From a bacterium (lineage in GTDB: Bacteria; Methylomirabilota; Methylomirabilia; Methylomirabilales; 2-02-FULL-66-22), in NCBI GenBank assembly GCA_029580855.1, contig JAKPQH010000058.1, forward strand, positions 1-34,511: a DNA stretch of 34,511 nt, in the 5' to 3' direction. The position numbers and the translations under genes are program-made. Below are positions 1-7,872 of the stretch, one piece after another; the first letter of the stretch is position 1, and each line of letters begins with the position of its first letter. The notes below the pieces were generated by a model that was given only the letters and a program-made list of their open reading frames with translations, did not search any database and was not told the DNA's origin.

Positions 1-142
1 CCACCGCACAGACGAACAGTCCCAGGTTGCGGCCGGCCACGAGGTACTCGGCCGCCGAGCGGCTGGCGGCTTTCTTCGTCCACAGCGTGAGCGCCACCAC
101 CGAGGCGAAGTAGGCGATAATGACCACGAGGTAGACGCTCAC
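1..142 (-). CDS. Sodium:solute symporter family protein, N-terminal fragment (partial)
   Basis: Only the first 47 residues lie in the window; the gene runs off the left edge. A GTG start at 142 gives a hydrophobic first helix (about residues 2-20) and then a charged loop with the signature EYLVAGRNLG at about residues 32-41. That corresponds to the (D/E)(F/Y)xxAGRxLG motif after the first helix of the SSS/SLC5 family. Such proteins couple uptake of a solute (carboxylates, amino acids, sugars) to sodium in the inner membrane. The substrate cannot be inferred from this piece. The gene is divergent from the SDR gene at 480. Confidence 0.6.
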   Translation of the reverse strand, partial: MSVYLVVIIAYFASVVALTLWTKKAASRSAAEYLVAGRNLGLFVCAV

Positions 143-479
143 GCCACGGGCTCCCGGCTCCGTGTTCTACCGGCCGCTCTTCCCTGAAATCGCCGGCCGC
201 TTCTTAACCACCCTCGGATCACACCTCGCGCAACGGCGGCTCCTTTCGGTTGAGAGACGACCGATGCAACGATGCTCGAATACCCCCCATGACGTTCCGT
301 ATCGAGCATCCTTGGATACCTTTGTGGTTCGAACACCGTCCTGCCGCGCCTTTCCCCTTGACTCGCCAGGGGTCGGCTTATAACGTAGCGGGGTCTTTGA
401 CAGGAGCGCACGCCTCAGCGCGGATGAGCGAGCCGCACCGTCAACCTACGAAGCGTCGGACCATGCGGGAGACCGGACA
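143..479. other. Divergent intergenic region, symporter / SDR
   Basis: This 337-base stretch separates the minus-strand symporter from the plus-strand SDR gene. Apart from one promoter-like element at 358-384 I see no gene, repeat or RNA. The short open frames on both strands lack convincing ribosome-binding sites and recognisable protein motifs. Confidence 0.5.
358..384 (+). promoter_or_regulatory. Candidate sigma70 promoter for the SDR gene
   Basis: TTGACT (358-363) is followed by 15 bases and TATAAC (379-384). Both boxes are good, but the spacer is shorter than the ideal 17. It lies about 95 bases upstream of the ATG at 480. Confidence 0.4.
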
Positions 480-1238
480 ATGAGCCAGCACAGCAAGGTC
501 GCCATCGTCACGGGGGCGGGGACCGGCGTCGGCCGCGCCACAGCCCTCGCCCTGCTTCGAGACGGGTACCGGGTCGTCCTCGCCGGTCGCCGTCAGGAGA
601 TGCTCGATCAGGTGGTCGCGGAGGCGGGGCCGGCGGCGGAACGGGCCCTGGCCGTTCCCACCGACATCAGCGATCCGGCGTCGGTCCGGGCGCTCTTTGC
701 ACGCACCGTAGAGACGTTCGGCCGTCTCGACCTGCTGTTTAACAACGCCGGTGCCAACGTGCCCGGCGTGCTCCTCGAGGACCTCACCATCGAGCAATGG
801 CAAAAGGTCGTCGCCACCAACCTCACCGGCACCTTCCTGTGTACCCAGGAGGCCTTCCGGATCATGAAGGACCAGCATCCGCGCGGCGGTCGCATCATCA
901 ACAACGGCTCCGCCTCGGCACACTCGCCTCGCCCCAATTCGGCGCCCTACACCGCCACCAAGCACGCCATCACCGGCCTCACCAAGTCGACGGCCCTGGA
1001 CGGGCGCAAGTACGACATCGCCTGTGGCCAGATCGACATCGGCAACGCCCGAACCCCCATGGCGGCCAGACTCGCCAAGGGCGTGCTCCAGCCCAACGGA
1101 GCCATCGCGCCGGAGCCGCTGATCGACCCGGAACACGTTGCCAACGCCGTGGTCCACATGGCCGGTCTGCCGCTGGACACCAACATTCTCTCCCTGACGG
1201 TCATGGCGACAAAGATGCCATTCGTGGGCCGCGGCTGA
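480..1238 (+). CDS. SDR-family NAD(P)-dependent oxidoreductase
   Basis: A 252-residue classical short-chain dehydrogenase/reductase, normal length for the family. Visible motifs are the Rossmann glycine motif TGAGTGVG (residues 11-18), the NNAG motif (88-91), a serine-containing GSAS segment (about 143-146) and the catalytic pair Y157/K161 in YTATK. GRR at about 36-38, after the second strand, could favour NADP(H), which is inference. The family reduces carbonyls or oxidises alcohols in the cytoplasm; the substrate is unknown. It appears monocistronic, convergent with the gene at 1348-1812, with a strong hairpin over its stop codon. An alcohol/aldehyde role related to the downstream aldehyde enzymes is possible but unsupported. 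Confidence 0.9.
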   Translation: MSQHSKVAIVTGAGTGVGRATALALLRDGYRVVLAGRRQEMLDQVVAEAGPAAERALAVPTDISDPASVRALFARTVETFGRLDLLFNNAGANVPGVLLEDLTIEQWQKVVATNLTGTFLCTQEAFRIMKDQHPRGGRIINNGSASAHSPRPNSAPYTATKHAITGLTKSTALDGRKYDIACGQIDIGNARTPMAARLAKGVLQPNGAIAPEPLIDPEHVANAVVHMAGLPLDTNILSLTVMATKMPFVGRG

Positions 1239-1261
1239 CCGGGTGCTCGCGGTCAGCCGCG
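1230..1261. terminator. Stem-loop at the end of the SDR gene
   Basis: An 11-bp perfect inverted repeat (1230-1240 with 1251-1261, stem core GCGGCTGACC/GGTCAGCCGC) with a 10-base loop overlaps the SDR stop codon. No T-tract follows, so it could be a weak bidirectional terminator or an mRNA 3'-end stabiliser between convergent genes. Confidence 0.4.
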
Positions 1262-1347
1262 ACCCATGCCCTGCCTGCCGATCGCGCGGGGTGCCTGCAA
1301 GCCGAGAAAACACCCACAGACGGCGTTCGGGCACTGCCGGCAAGCGG

Positions 1348-1812
1348 CTACGCCCGAGGGGCGCCCTCCTTCATCTGCTTCCGCCGCGCGGCCAGGCGCT
1401 GTTCGACGAATTGCAGCCGCTCGCGACCGGCCTTCGACTTCGTGATGACCTTCTCGACATTCGCCAGCAGGTGCGGACTCTGCATCTTCGCCCGCAGATC
1501 CTTCAAGAAGGGATGGACCTTCGCGAAGATGAAGAACATCTCGCCGCTGAACGCCGGCTCGAGGAAAAGCGGTTCGCTCACGGTCCCGTGGAGCACCAGG
1601 GACGCGGCCAGCTCCCAGTAGCCGGGCACCTGCCGGAGCCAATTGTTCTCCTGCGTGCCCACGGCCTGGGCGACCTTGATGAAATCGTCGGCGCTCTCGG
1701 GCCAGAAGTCGGCGAGCCACCAGTTGCGCGCCTTGCGGATTTCCGCTTCGCGGCGCAGATCGTAAAGCGTGAGGATCAAGGTGGCATCGGCTGGGGTCGG
1801 CTTCTTCGGCAT
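1348..1812 (-). CDS. Conserved hypothetical protein, about 154 aa
   Basis: I do not recognise the family. The start at 1812 (MPKKPTPAD) is chosen because GAGGAGG lies about six bases upstream; an upstream in-frame start at 1872 has no comparable site. The protein has no signal peptide or membrane helix. The N-terminal half is rich in Leu/Arg/Trp (LYDLRREAEIRKARNWWL at about 16-33) and the C-terminus is a basic, probably helical segment (VEQRLAARRKQMKE). Composition and codon use resemble the neighbours and the ribosome-binding site is strong, so it is likely a real gene. It lies downstream of the pdh operon on the same strand but behind a strong terminator, so it is probably transcribed separately. 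Confidence 0.7.
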   Translation of the reverse strand: MPKKPTPADATLILTLYDLRREAEIRKARNWWLADFWPESADDFIKVAQAVGTQENNWLRQVPGYWELAASLVLHGTVSEPLFLEPAFSGEMFFIFAKVHPFLKDLRAKMQSPHLLANVEKVITKSKAGRERLQFVEQRLAARRKQMKEGAPRA

Positions 1813-1927
1813 GGCGGCCTCCTCGGGAGCGCACCCGACTCCCTGTTGTGACAACGGGTTACGGCATCGCAAGACACGACGCGCCCAACATTAGCGCAAG
1901 AGGTGTGGGAAACGCAATATACACACT

Positions 1928-1965
1928 GGATAAAGGGTACCGGACACCAATTAGGGGGTAACGTG
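1928..1965. repeat. Possible short interspersed (REP-like) sequence remnant
   Basis: This A/T-richer segment (containing GGGTACCGGACACCAATTAG) sits between the conserved hypothetical gene and the pdh terminator. It looks unlike the surrounding GC-rich DNA. The GGTGTCCGGTACC-like core resembles short dispersed elements I associate with other environmental genomes. That is memory-based; no second copy exists in this window. Confidence 0.2.
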
Positions 1966-2010
1966 TTGATTGTGCTGGTGGGGTTCCGGATTTCTAACCC
2001 GTCGGCGGTC

Positions 2011-2055
2011 GCACCAAACAACAACGCCCTGCCCGCGGCGCCGGGCAGGGCGTTG
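2011..2055 (-). terminator. Intrinsic terminator of the pdh operon
   Basis: A 14-bp perfect inverted repeat (2022-2035 with 2042-2055, CAACGCCCTGCCCG/CGGGCAGGGCGTTG) has a 6-base loop. On the minus strand it is followed by a T-rich stretch (TTGTTTGG, about 2013-2021). It begins 21 bases past the E2 stop codon, as expected for factor-independent termination. Confidence 0.85.
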
Positions 2056-2076
2056 GCGCACGAATGCTCTCTTGCA

Positions 2077-3363
2077 TCAGAGCAGCAGCTGCACCGGATT
2101 CTCCAGAATCTTCTTCACCTCCTGAAGAAACTTCGCCCCCATGGCGCCGTCGATGATCCGGTGATCGAAGGACCCGGTGAGGCGCATCCGGTGGCGGACG
2201 ACGATCTGGCCGTGCATCGCCACCGGTATCTCCTGGATGGCCCCCACCGCCAGGATGGCCCCGTGGGCGGGGTCGATAACCGCGGTGAATTCGACCACGT
2301 CGTACATGCCCAGGTTGGAAATGGCGAATGTCCCGCCGGAATACTCCTCCGGGCGGAGCTTCTTGGTGCGCGCCCGATCGATCAACGCCTTGGCCTCGTG
2401 GGCGATCTCGCCCAGACTTTTCCGATCGCACTCGCGGATCACGGGGACGATCAGGCCGTCCTCCAGGGCCACGGCCACGCCGATATGGACACGGCTGAAC
2501 AGGCGCACCTTGCCGTCATGGTACGCGGCGTTGACGGCCGGGTTCCGCTTCAGGGCCAGGGCCACCGCTTTGATGAGAATGTGGTTGACGCTCAGCTTCT
2601 CCGTGTTGGGGTCAATGGCGTTCAGCGAGCTGCGCAGATCCTGCGCCGCCCCCATGTCCGCCTCGACCGTGACGGTGAAGTGCGGGATGGGCGCCTTGCT
2701 CTGCACCATCCGGCTCGCGATGGTCTTGCGGATGGTGCTGAGGTCTTTGTCCTCGAACTCGCGCGCCCCGGTGGGAACGTCGGCGCCGCCGAGATGCTGG
2801 GCCTGCGTGGCCAGGTGGACTTCCACGTCGCGCTCCAGGATGCGCCCGCCCGGTCCGCTCCCCGAAATCTTGGACAGATCGATTCCGGCGTCACGGGCCA
2901 TCCGCCGGGCGATGGGCGAGGCCGGGATCCAGCCGGACTCCGCCGCGGCGCGCGGCGCGGGGGTCGGGGTCTTGGGTTCGGTTTTCGGCGGAGCGGCGGG
3001 CGCCGGCACTTTCGCCTCGGCCTTGGCCGGCGCCGCGGGCGCGGGGGCGGCCACAGGCTTGGCTGCTGCCTTCGGCGGAGCGGCGGGCGCCGCCGCGGCG
3101 GAAAGCAGCTCGGCGATATCCTCGTCCGGCTCCGCCACGATCGCGATCAGTGTGCCGACGGGGACACTCTCGCCCTCGGCCACGAGGATCTTCCGGAGGA
3201 CGCCGGCGCCGAACGACTCCAGTTCGATCTCCGCCTTGTCTGTCTCGATGGACGCCAGCACGTCCCCGCCCTGGATGCGATCCCCTTCCTTCTTCAACCA
3301 TTGCAGAAGCCGCCCCTCGGTCATGGCATCGGAGAGCTTGGGCATAATCACTTGCGATGACAT
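2077..3363 (-). CDS. pdhC: Dihydrolipoamide acetyltransferase (E2) of a pyruvate/2-oxo acid dehydrogenase complex
   Basis: A 428-residue E2 with the standard domain order. An N-terminal lipoyl domain (about 2-77) has the lipoylation lysine in ETDKAEIE (K43). An Ala/Pro-rich linker follows (about 88-140), then a peripheral E1/E3-binding domain (about 147-182, IARRMARDAGIDL...GPGGRILERDVE). The C-terminal catalytic acyltransferase domain ends in the active-site motif DHRIIDG (about 400-406, His and Asp present). It transfers the acetyl group from E1 to CoA. It is the last gene of pdhA-pdhB-pdhC, 217 bases after E1 beta, and is followed by a strong terminator. No E3 (lipoamide dehydrogenase) is encoded nearby. 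A related acetoin or branched-chain complex cannot be excluded from sequence alone. Confidence 0.93.
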   Translation of the reverse strand: MSSQVIMPKLSDAMTEGRLLQWLKKEGDRIQGGDVLASIETDKAEIELESFGAGVLRKILVAEGESVPVGTLIAIVAEPDEDIAELLSAAAAPAAPPKAAAKPVAAPAPAAPAKAEAKVPAPAAPPKTEPKTPTPAPRAAAESGWIPASPIARRMARDAGIDLSKISGSGPGGRILERDVEVHLATQAQHLGGADVPTGAREFEDKDLSTIRKTIASRMVQSKAPIPHFTVTVEADMGAAQDLRSSLNAIDPNTEKLSVNHILIKAVALALKRNPAVNAAYHDGKVRLFSRVHIGVAVALEDGLIVPVIRECDRKSLGEIAHEAKALIDRARTKKLRPEEYSGGTFAISNLGMYDVVEFTAVIDPAHGAILAVGAIQEIPVAMHGQIVVRHRMRLTGSFDHRIIDGAMGAKFLQEVKKILENPVQLLL

Positions 3364-3436
3364 TTTCCACTCCGTTGCAGCGCGCGGTGTTGAAACGGCC
3401 AGCCGAAACGTGAAGACGAGAAAGGGACGGGGTATT

Positions 3437-3572
3437 CAACGATCAGCGGTCGGCATCCGGCCGCCGGCGCCCGGTGTTCGGTCGTCGGTGGCCGATGACC
3501 GGGTGTCGGTTGTCAATGATCGGTTGTCAATGATCGGTTGTCGGTTTTCAATTTTCAATTGTTTTCCGTCTT
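3437..3572. repeat. Low-complexity degenerate repeat tract between pdhB and pdhC
   Basis: Much of the 217-base spacer is built from variants of a short word (TCGGT/TGTCAATGATCGG). It includes an exact tandem pair TTGTCAATGATCGG at 3510-3523 and 3524-3537, then TTGTCGG and a TTTTCAATTTTCAATTG tail. It is non-coding and unlike the flanking genes. Two other intergenic spacers (4598-4645 and 13203-13282) show the same style with different words. Confidence 0.7.
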
Positions 3573-3580
3573 GTGCGACT

Positions 3581-4558
3581 CTAGAGAGCCAGCGCCTGTT
3601 TGATACCCGCAACGATCGCCGCCTTGTCCGGAGTCTTGGCCAGCTCCAGATTCCTGGCGTACGGCATGGGGGCATTGGCCCCGGTCACCCGAACCACGGG
3701 GGAGTCCAGATAGTCAAAGGCCTCCTCGGTGACCATGGTGGCGATCTCTGCCCCGACCCCCGCAAATCCCGCCCCGGCTTCCACCACGACGGCCCGGTGG
3801 GTCTTTCTGACCGACTCCAGGATCGTCCCTTTGTCCATGGGCCGGAGGGTGCGGGGATCCACGACCTCGACCGAGATCCCCTCTTTCTCCAGCTCCTCGG
3901 CGGCCTCCAGACTCCGGTGCAGCATACCCATCCAGGCAACGACGGTGGCGTCCGTCCCCTCCCGCTTGACGTCCGCGACCCCCATCGGGATGGTGTATTC
4001 CGCATCGGGAACTTCACCCTTCATCCCGTAGATCGTCTCGGATTCGATAAAGATGACGGGATTGTCGTCGCGGATAGCGGTCTTCAACAAACCCTTCGCG
4101 TCCTTCGGCGTGGACGGCCGCACCACGATCAACCCCGGCACGTGGTAGAAGTAGGACTCCATGCTCTGGGAGTGTTGCGCGGCCACCTGCACGGCGGGCC
4201 CGCCGGGGCCGCGGATCACCATGGGAACCTTGAACTGGCCACCGGACATGTACAGGATCTTGGCGGCGTGGTTGACGATCTGATCGATGGCCACCAGGGC
4301 GAAATTGAACGTCATCATCTCCACGACGGGCCGGAGGCCCACCATGGCTGCGCCGATCCCCGCGCCGACGAACCCGGCCTCGCTGATCGGCGTATCGACG
4401 ACGCGCCGCGGCCCGAACTCCTCGAGCAGCCCTTGGCTGACCTTGTAGGCCCCTTGGTAGACCCCGACCTCCTCGCCCATGAGAAAGACGCGAGGATCTC
4501 GCCGCATCTCTTCCCGCAAGGCTTGGTTCAACGCCTCGCGATACGTGATGATGGCCAT
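3581..4558 (-). CDS. pdhB: Pyruvate dehydrogenase E1 component, beta subunit
   Basis: A 325-residue transketolase-like E1 beta, close to the usual 325-340. The start at 4558 (MAIITYREAL) has GGGAGG about ten bases upstream; an in-frame start 15 codons earlier lacks support. Family landmarks are MGEEVGVYQGAYKVSQGL (about 27-44), DTPISEAGFVGAGIGAAM (55-72), where the conserved Glu contacts thiamine diphosphate, and the C-terminal transketolase domain with VEVVDPRTLRPMD. With E1 alpha it decarboxylates the 2-oxo acid and acylates the E2 lipoyl group. It lies 85 bases downstream of E1 alpha in the same operon. Confidence 0.94.
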   Translation of the reverse strand: MAIITYREALNQALREEMRRDPRVFLMGEEVGVYQGAYKVSQGLLEEFGPRRVVDTPISEAGFVGAGIGAAMVGLRPVVEMMTFNFALVAIDQIVNHAAKILYMSGGQFKVPMVIRGPGGPAVQVAAQHSQSMESYFYHVPGLIVVRPSTPKDAKGLLKTAIRDDNPVIFIESETIYGMKGEVPDAEYTIPMGVADVKREGTDATVVAWMGMLHRSLEAAEELEKEGISVEVVDPRTLRPMDKGTILESVRKTHRAVVVEAGAGFAGVGAEIATMVTEEAFDYLDSPVVRVTGANAPMPYARNLELAKTPDKAAIVAGIKQALAL

Positions 4559-4597
4559 GCGTTGGCTGCCTCCCACAGCGCGATCCGACAGCGGGCT

Positions 4598-4645
4598 TCG
4601 CATCCCGAGTCCCTGTCGCTATCGCTGTCCCTATCGTTTCTCCTC
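4598..4645. repeat. Low-complexity repeat tract between pdhA and pdhB
   Basis: The spacer contains a run of short related words (TCCCTGTCGCTATCGCTG TCCCTATCG), in effect GATAGGGACAGCGATAGCGA when read on the minus strand. It is non-coding. It is the second of three such decorated spacers in this window, all between minus-strand genes. Confidence 0.6.
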
Positions 4646-5666
4646 AAACGTACACGTCGGTCAGCAACTCCGCCAGCGGCGGTGGTGGCGAGGCCTCGGC
4701 AAACCGCACCGCCTCTTCCACCACCTGGGTGGTCTCCTTGTCCATGTCCTTGTACTCGGCGTCGCTGATGATGCCGTCGCGGCTCATACGGTCCCAGAGA
4801 AGGACGATGGGATCCGACTTCTTCCACTCGTCCACCTCTTCGCGGGTCCGGTACACCGCCGCCGCCGGATCCCGCATGGAGTGGCCGCGGAAGCGGTAGG
4901 TGCGGGACTCGATCAGGCTGGGGATCTTCTCCCGCCGGGCCCGCTCCACCGCGCGTGCGACGGTCTCGCGCACCGCAAGGACGTCCATCCCGTCCACCTG
5001 CTCACCCGGCATGCCGTACCCGTCCGCCTTCTTGTAAAGGTCGGTGAGGGCTTGGGTTCGACTCAGCGCCGTACCCATGGCGTAGAGGTTGTTCTCGCAG
5101 ATATAGACCACCGGCAGGCGCCAGAGCGAGGCGAGATTCAGCGATTCATGGAAAACCCCCTGGGCCACCGATCCGTCCCCGAAGAACACGAGACAGACCT
5201 GATCGCCGCCGTTGTAGTTGATGGCCAGACCGGCGCCCGTCCCGATGGGAAGCTGACCGCCGACGATCCCGGTACCGCCCAGGAAGTTGCGTTGCTTGTC
5301 GAAGAAGTGCATGGAGCCGCCTTTGCCCTTGGACATCCCGTCGATGCGCCCGAACAGCTCGGCCATGGCGCGGCTGGGGTCTCCGCCTCTGGCCAGATAG
5401 TGCCCGTGTTCGCGATACCCGCCGATGACATAGTCGTCCGGCCGCAGCGTGGAGATCGCCCCGACGCACGAGGCCTCCATACCGACGGCAAGGTGCAGGA
5501 AGCCTCCGATCTTCCCCTGAGCGTACATCTCCGCCGCCTTCTCCTCGAACCGGCGGATCAGCAGCATGTTGTACAAAAGGTCCATGACGACCTTCTTTTC
5601 CATTGGGGAATTCTCGCGAGCCTCGGGGGCCGCCTCAACAGCGGGCTTCGTGGATTGCTTTGCCAT
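4644..5666 (-). CDS. pdhA: Pyruvate dehydrogenase E1 component, alpha subunit
   Basis: A 340-residue ThDP-dependent E1 alpha. The start at 5666 (MAKQSTKPAV) is set by AAGGAG seven bases upstream; the frame is open further upstream but the promoter lies inside it. The ThDP/Mg motif is GDGSVAQG (163-170) through ENN (191-193), with the usual spacing. The GGYREHGHYLARG segment (82-94) and the phosphorylation-loop-like YRFRGHSMRDP (257-267) also fit PDH/acetoin E1 alpha. It decarboxylates pyruvate (or a related 2-oxo acid) with E1 beta and passes the acyl group to E2. First gene of the operon, with a promoter at 5728-5756. Confidence 0.94.
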   Translation of the reverse strand: MAKQSTKPAVEAAPEARENSPMEKKVVMDLLYNMLLIRRFEEKAAEMYAQGKIGGFLHLAVGMEASCVGAISTLRPDDYVIGGYREHGHYLARGGDPSRAMAELFGRIDGMSKGKGGSMHFFDKQRNFLGGTGIVGGQLPIGTGAGLAINYNGGDQVCLVFFGDGSVAQGVFHESLNLASLWRLPVVYICENNLYAMGTALSRTQALTDLYKKADGYGMPGEQVDGMDVLAVRETVARAVERARREKIPSLIESRTYRFRGHSMRDPAAAVYRTREEVDEWKKSDPIVLLWDRMSRDGIISDAEYKDMDKETTQVVEEAVRFAEASPPPPLAELLTDVYV

Positions 5667-6060
5667 GACGGGCTCCTTGCGAGCAGGGCATGCGAACGAG
5701 CTGGGGCGAATCGGCGTGCCGTTGGGCAGTATATCCAAACACGGTGGGAATGCCAAGACCAATTGGCCGGCGGGGACCTCTGCGATCCCGTGACGGTGGG
5801 TCTCTCCTCCGTCGTCTGCTCGCGGCGGAGAACGCACGGCCACGGCGTGCAATCCGTTCGGGGCTCCGGTGCGAAAGCCCCGGTTCGCGCCATCCCCGAG
5901 CCGCGTGCGGCCTTCCGGGGGATCGGTGGGGGTGGCGAGATGAATGGGTTTATGGCGGAAAGTTAAATAAGTAAAGGGCGTCCCCTATTGTGCGAGAGGG
6001 ATGCGACCCCACGGCTCGCGCCGGTCCCGAGAGCTTGAGTTGGTGGACCATATGGCGAGA
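5667..6060. other. Intergenic region upstream of pdhA
   Basis: This 394-base stretch lies between the E1 alpha start and the end of the mrp gene (both minus strand). It holds the pdh promoter at 5728-5756 and an A/T-rich stretch around 5962-5992 (TTAAATAAGTAAAGGGCGTC). On the minus strand that stretch forms a weak GGG-ACG-CCC stem followed by TTTACTTATTT, so it could terminate mrp or be a remnant of a short dispersed repeat. No gene is visible. Confidence 0.45.
5728..5756 (-). promoter_or_regulatory. Sigma70 promoter of the pdh operon
   Basis: On the minus strand TTGGCA (5756-5751) is followed by exactly 17 bases and TATACT (5733-5728). Both boxes match five of six consensus positions. The predicted transcription start near 5720 leaves a leader of about 55 bases before the pdhA ATG at 5666. 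Confidence 0.75.
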
Positions 6061-7152
6061 TTACTGCTTCGCCATCCGCAGAGGCGTCCCACCACCCGCC
6101 TGTGACCGAAGGGCCTCCACGCTCACGCGGCCGGCCAGCGCCTGGGCCACGCGGCGGAACACGTCGGCCACGGGGGATCGCGGATTCCGGAGCAAGATCG
6201 GCCGGCCGTCGTCGCCGCCCTCGCACAGTTCGCCGTCCAGCGGGATCTCACCCAGAAACGGCACCGCCATCTGCTCGCTGGCCTTTCGCCCGCCGCCCTG
6301 GCTGAAGATGGGCGTCTCGTGATGACAGGTCGGGCAGATGAACGTGCTCATGTTCTCCACGATCCCGAGGATCGGAACGTTCATGTTCCGGAACATCACC
6401 AGCACCCGGCTGGCGATGGCCGTAGCCACATCCTGCGGGGTCATCACGATAACCACGCCCGACATGGCCAGGGTTTGGGAAAGCGTGAGCTGCGCATCGC
6501 CGGTTCCAGGGGGAAGGTCGATGAGCAGGTAATCCAGCTCGCCCCACTCCACTTGGCGGAGAAACTGGTTCAGCGTCTTGCCGATCATGGGCCCGCGCCA
6601 GATCACGGGAGTGGACGCCGTCGGCAGGACGAATCCCAGCGACATGAGCTTCACCCCATGCGCCTCCAGCGGGATGATGCGCTGGTCTTCGGTGATCTCC
6701 GGCGGGTGGTGGATCCCCATCATCACCGGGATACTGGGGCCGTAGACGTCGGCGTCCAAAAGCCCGACGCTGGCCCCCGTCTCGGCCAGGGCGACCGCCA
6801 GATTCACGCTCACCGTGGACTTGCCGACACCACCCTTTCCCGAGGCGACGGCGATGCTGTTCTTCACCCCGGGGATGCCGTCGGGACCGGACATGGACCG
6901 GGCCGGCACCACCTTGGCCCCCATCCGGATGTCGATGCGTCCGATGCCGGGAATCCTTCCGAGGGCGTCCCGGCACTCCCGCTCGATCTGCGTCCGCAAG
7001 GGACAAGCAGGCGTCGTCAGGACCACCTCGAAACTCACATTCGCGCCCTCGACCCGGATATCGCGAATCATGTCGAGTGAGACAAGATCTCTGTGAATCT
7101 CCGGGTCCTGCACCGTGGACAACGCCTCGCGCACCGCCTGCTCCGTCACCAT
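6061..7152 (-). CDS. mrp: Mrp/ApbC-family iron-sulfur cluster carrier ATPase
   Basis: A 363-residue P-loop ATPase. The start at 7152 (MVTEQAVREAL) has AAAGGGCG about ten bases upstream. Residues 1-80 form a MIP18/DUF59 domain (VQDPEIHRDLVSLDMI). Next come the deviant Walker A GKGGVGKST (105-113), LLDADVYGPS (131-140), Walker B-like IDLPPGTGDAQLT (211-223), and the CPTC motif (273-276) that binds the bridging Fe-S cluster in the Mrp/Nbp35/ApbC family. The protein loads Fe-S clusters onto apo-proteins in the cytoplasm. Clients nearby could include the AOR cubane and HemW, which is inference. It is 169 bases downstream of the mop gene on the same strand and may be co-transcribed. Confidence 0.93.
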   Translation of the reverse strand: MVTEQAVREALSTVQDPEIHRDLVSLDMIRDIRVEGANVSFEVVLTTPACPLRTQIERECRDALGRIPGIGRIDIRMGAKVVPARSMSGPDGIPGVKNSIAVASGKGGVGKSTVSVNLAVALAETGASVGLLDADVYGPSIPVMMGIHHPPEITEDQRIIPLEAHGVKLMSLGFVLPTASTPVIWRGPMIGKTLNQFLRQVEWGELDYLLIDLPPGTGDAQLTLSQTLAMSGVVIVMTPQDVATAIASRVLVMFRNMNVPILGIVENMSTFICPTCHHETPIFSQGGGRKASEQMAVPFLGEIPLDGELCEGGDDGRPILLRNPRSPVADVFRRVAQALAGRVSVEALRSQAGGGTPLRMAKQ

Positions 7153-7321
7153 TACGATTCGCCCTTTCGCCGGGGGTTGCTCACCTGGCCCAAAACCGTG
7201 TCCCCGCCACGGAAGGCCCGAGGGGAAGACGGGGCGATCGACAGATCGCGGGGCCAAGGCCGCCCCGCGGCGGGGTTACCGCCGCCGCCCCCCTCGTCGC
7301 CCACTCTCCCGTTCATCACGG

Positions 7322-7534
7322 TCAATGATCCACTCCGATCATCACGTTCGACGCCTTGATGACCGCATACGCATCTTTCCCTGTGGCCAATCCGAGGCTG
7401 GCGACCGACTTCTTGGTGATGATCGCCACGATTTCCATCCCCCCCGGCAGTTCAAGCGTGACCTCGGTATTGACCGCGCCGTGTTCGATGTGCTTGACCT
7501 TTCCCTTCAGGGTGTTCCGCGCACTGATTTTCAT
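7322..7534 (-). CDS. mop: Mop-type molbindin (TOBE domain), molybdate/tungstate-binding protein
   Basis: A 70-residue single TOBE/Mop domain. It begins MKISARNTLKG, continues with KVKHIEHGAVNTEVTLELPGG and ends in AYAVIKASNVMIGVD, all diagnostic of molbindins and the ModE/ModC C-terminal domains. These proteins oligomerise and bind oxyanions at subunit interfaces, buffering cytoplasmic molybdate or tungstate. A ribosome-binding site (GAGAGGAG) lies just upstream of the ATG at 7534. The gene is part of the metal-handling block that includes two MoeA genes and the Tup transporter, and it has its own promoter and a roughly 95-base leader. Confidence 0.92.
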   Translation of the reverse strand: MKISARNTLKGKVKHIEHGAVNTEVTLELPGGMEIVAIITKKSVASLGLATGKDAYAVIKASNVMIGVDH

Positions 7535-7872
7535 CGGTAACTCTCCTCTCTGAAACCAAGACCCGAAGACTGCGGGTCGACGGGGACGGACAGAACTCCC
7601 CTGCCGTCACGAGGGACTCCCCCAACGCGAAGAGTATGCCCTGTCAAGGGCGCTTCCACAAGACCGCGACCAACCGCGGTTTGCCCGAGGTGCGCCGACC
7701 GGTCGCCGCCGGACGTTCCGTCCGGCCGGGGTCCTGGGGCCGATCGCCACGGCAGGCCTGGGCTTTCGGTCCCGCCGGGTGCGCAATACCCGAACGGTTC
7801 AGCCAGAGCCGGGCCCGGCGGCGACCTCGGCGGCCGGCCCCACAGCTGGGGACCGGCGCCCCGTTGGCTCGA
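7535..7872. other. Intergenic region with the mop leader and small hairpins
   Basis: This 338-base region separates mop from the MoeA-fusion gene. It holds the mop promoter (7633-7661) and, in the leader, a GACCCG/CGGGTC hairpin at 7560-7578 just before the ribosome-binding site and a GGGGA/TCCCC pairing at about 7580-7600. A separate hairpin at 7708-7726 (GCCGGAC, 5-base loop, GTCCGGC) could end the MoeA-fusion transcript, though no T-tract follows. I see no gene here. Confidence 0.4.
7633..7661 (-). promoter_or_regulatory. Candidate promoter of mop
   Basis: On the minus strand TTGTGG (7661-7656) is followed by 17 bases and CATACT (7638-7633). A GCCCTTGACAGGGC inverted repeat overlaps the -10 edge and spacer, and could be an operator. 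The predicted leader is about 92 bases long. Confidence 0.45.

Noticed and set aside
2177..4768. An 863-codon plus-strand open frame across pdhB/pdhC
   Set aside because: Antisense to two clear E1/E2 genes, spans their intergenic repeat and has low-complexity sequence.
7535..7661. Calling the mop leader a Moco riboswitch
   Set aside because: I could not match the conserved core of that RNA by eye; only simple hairpins are visible.
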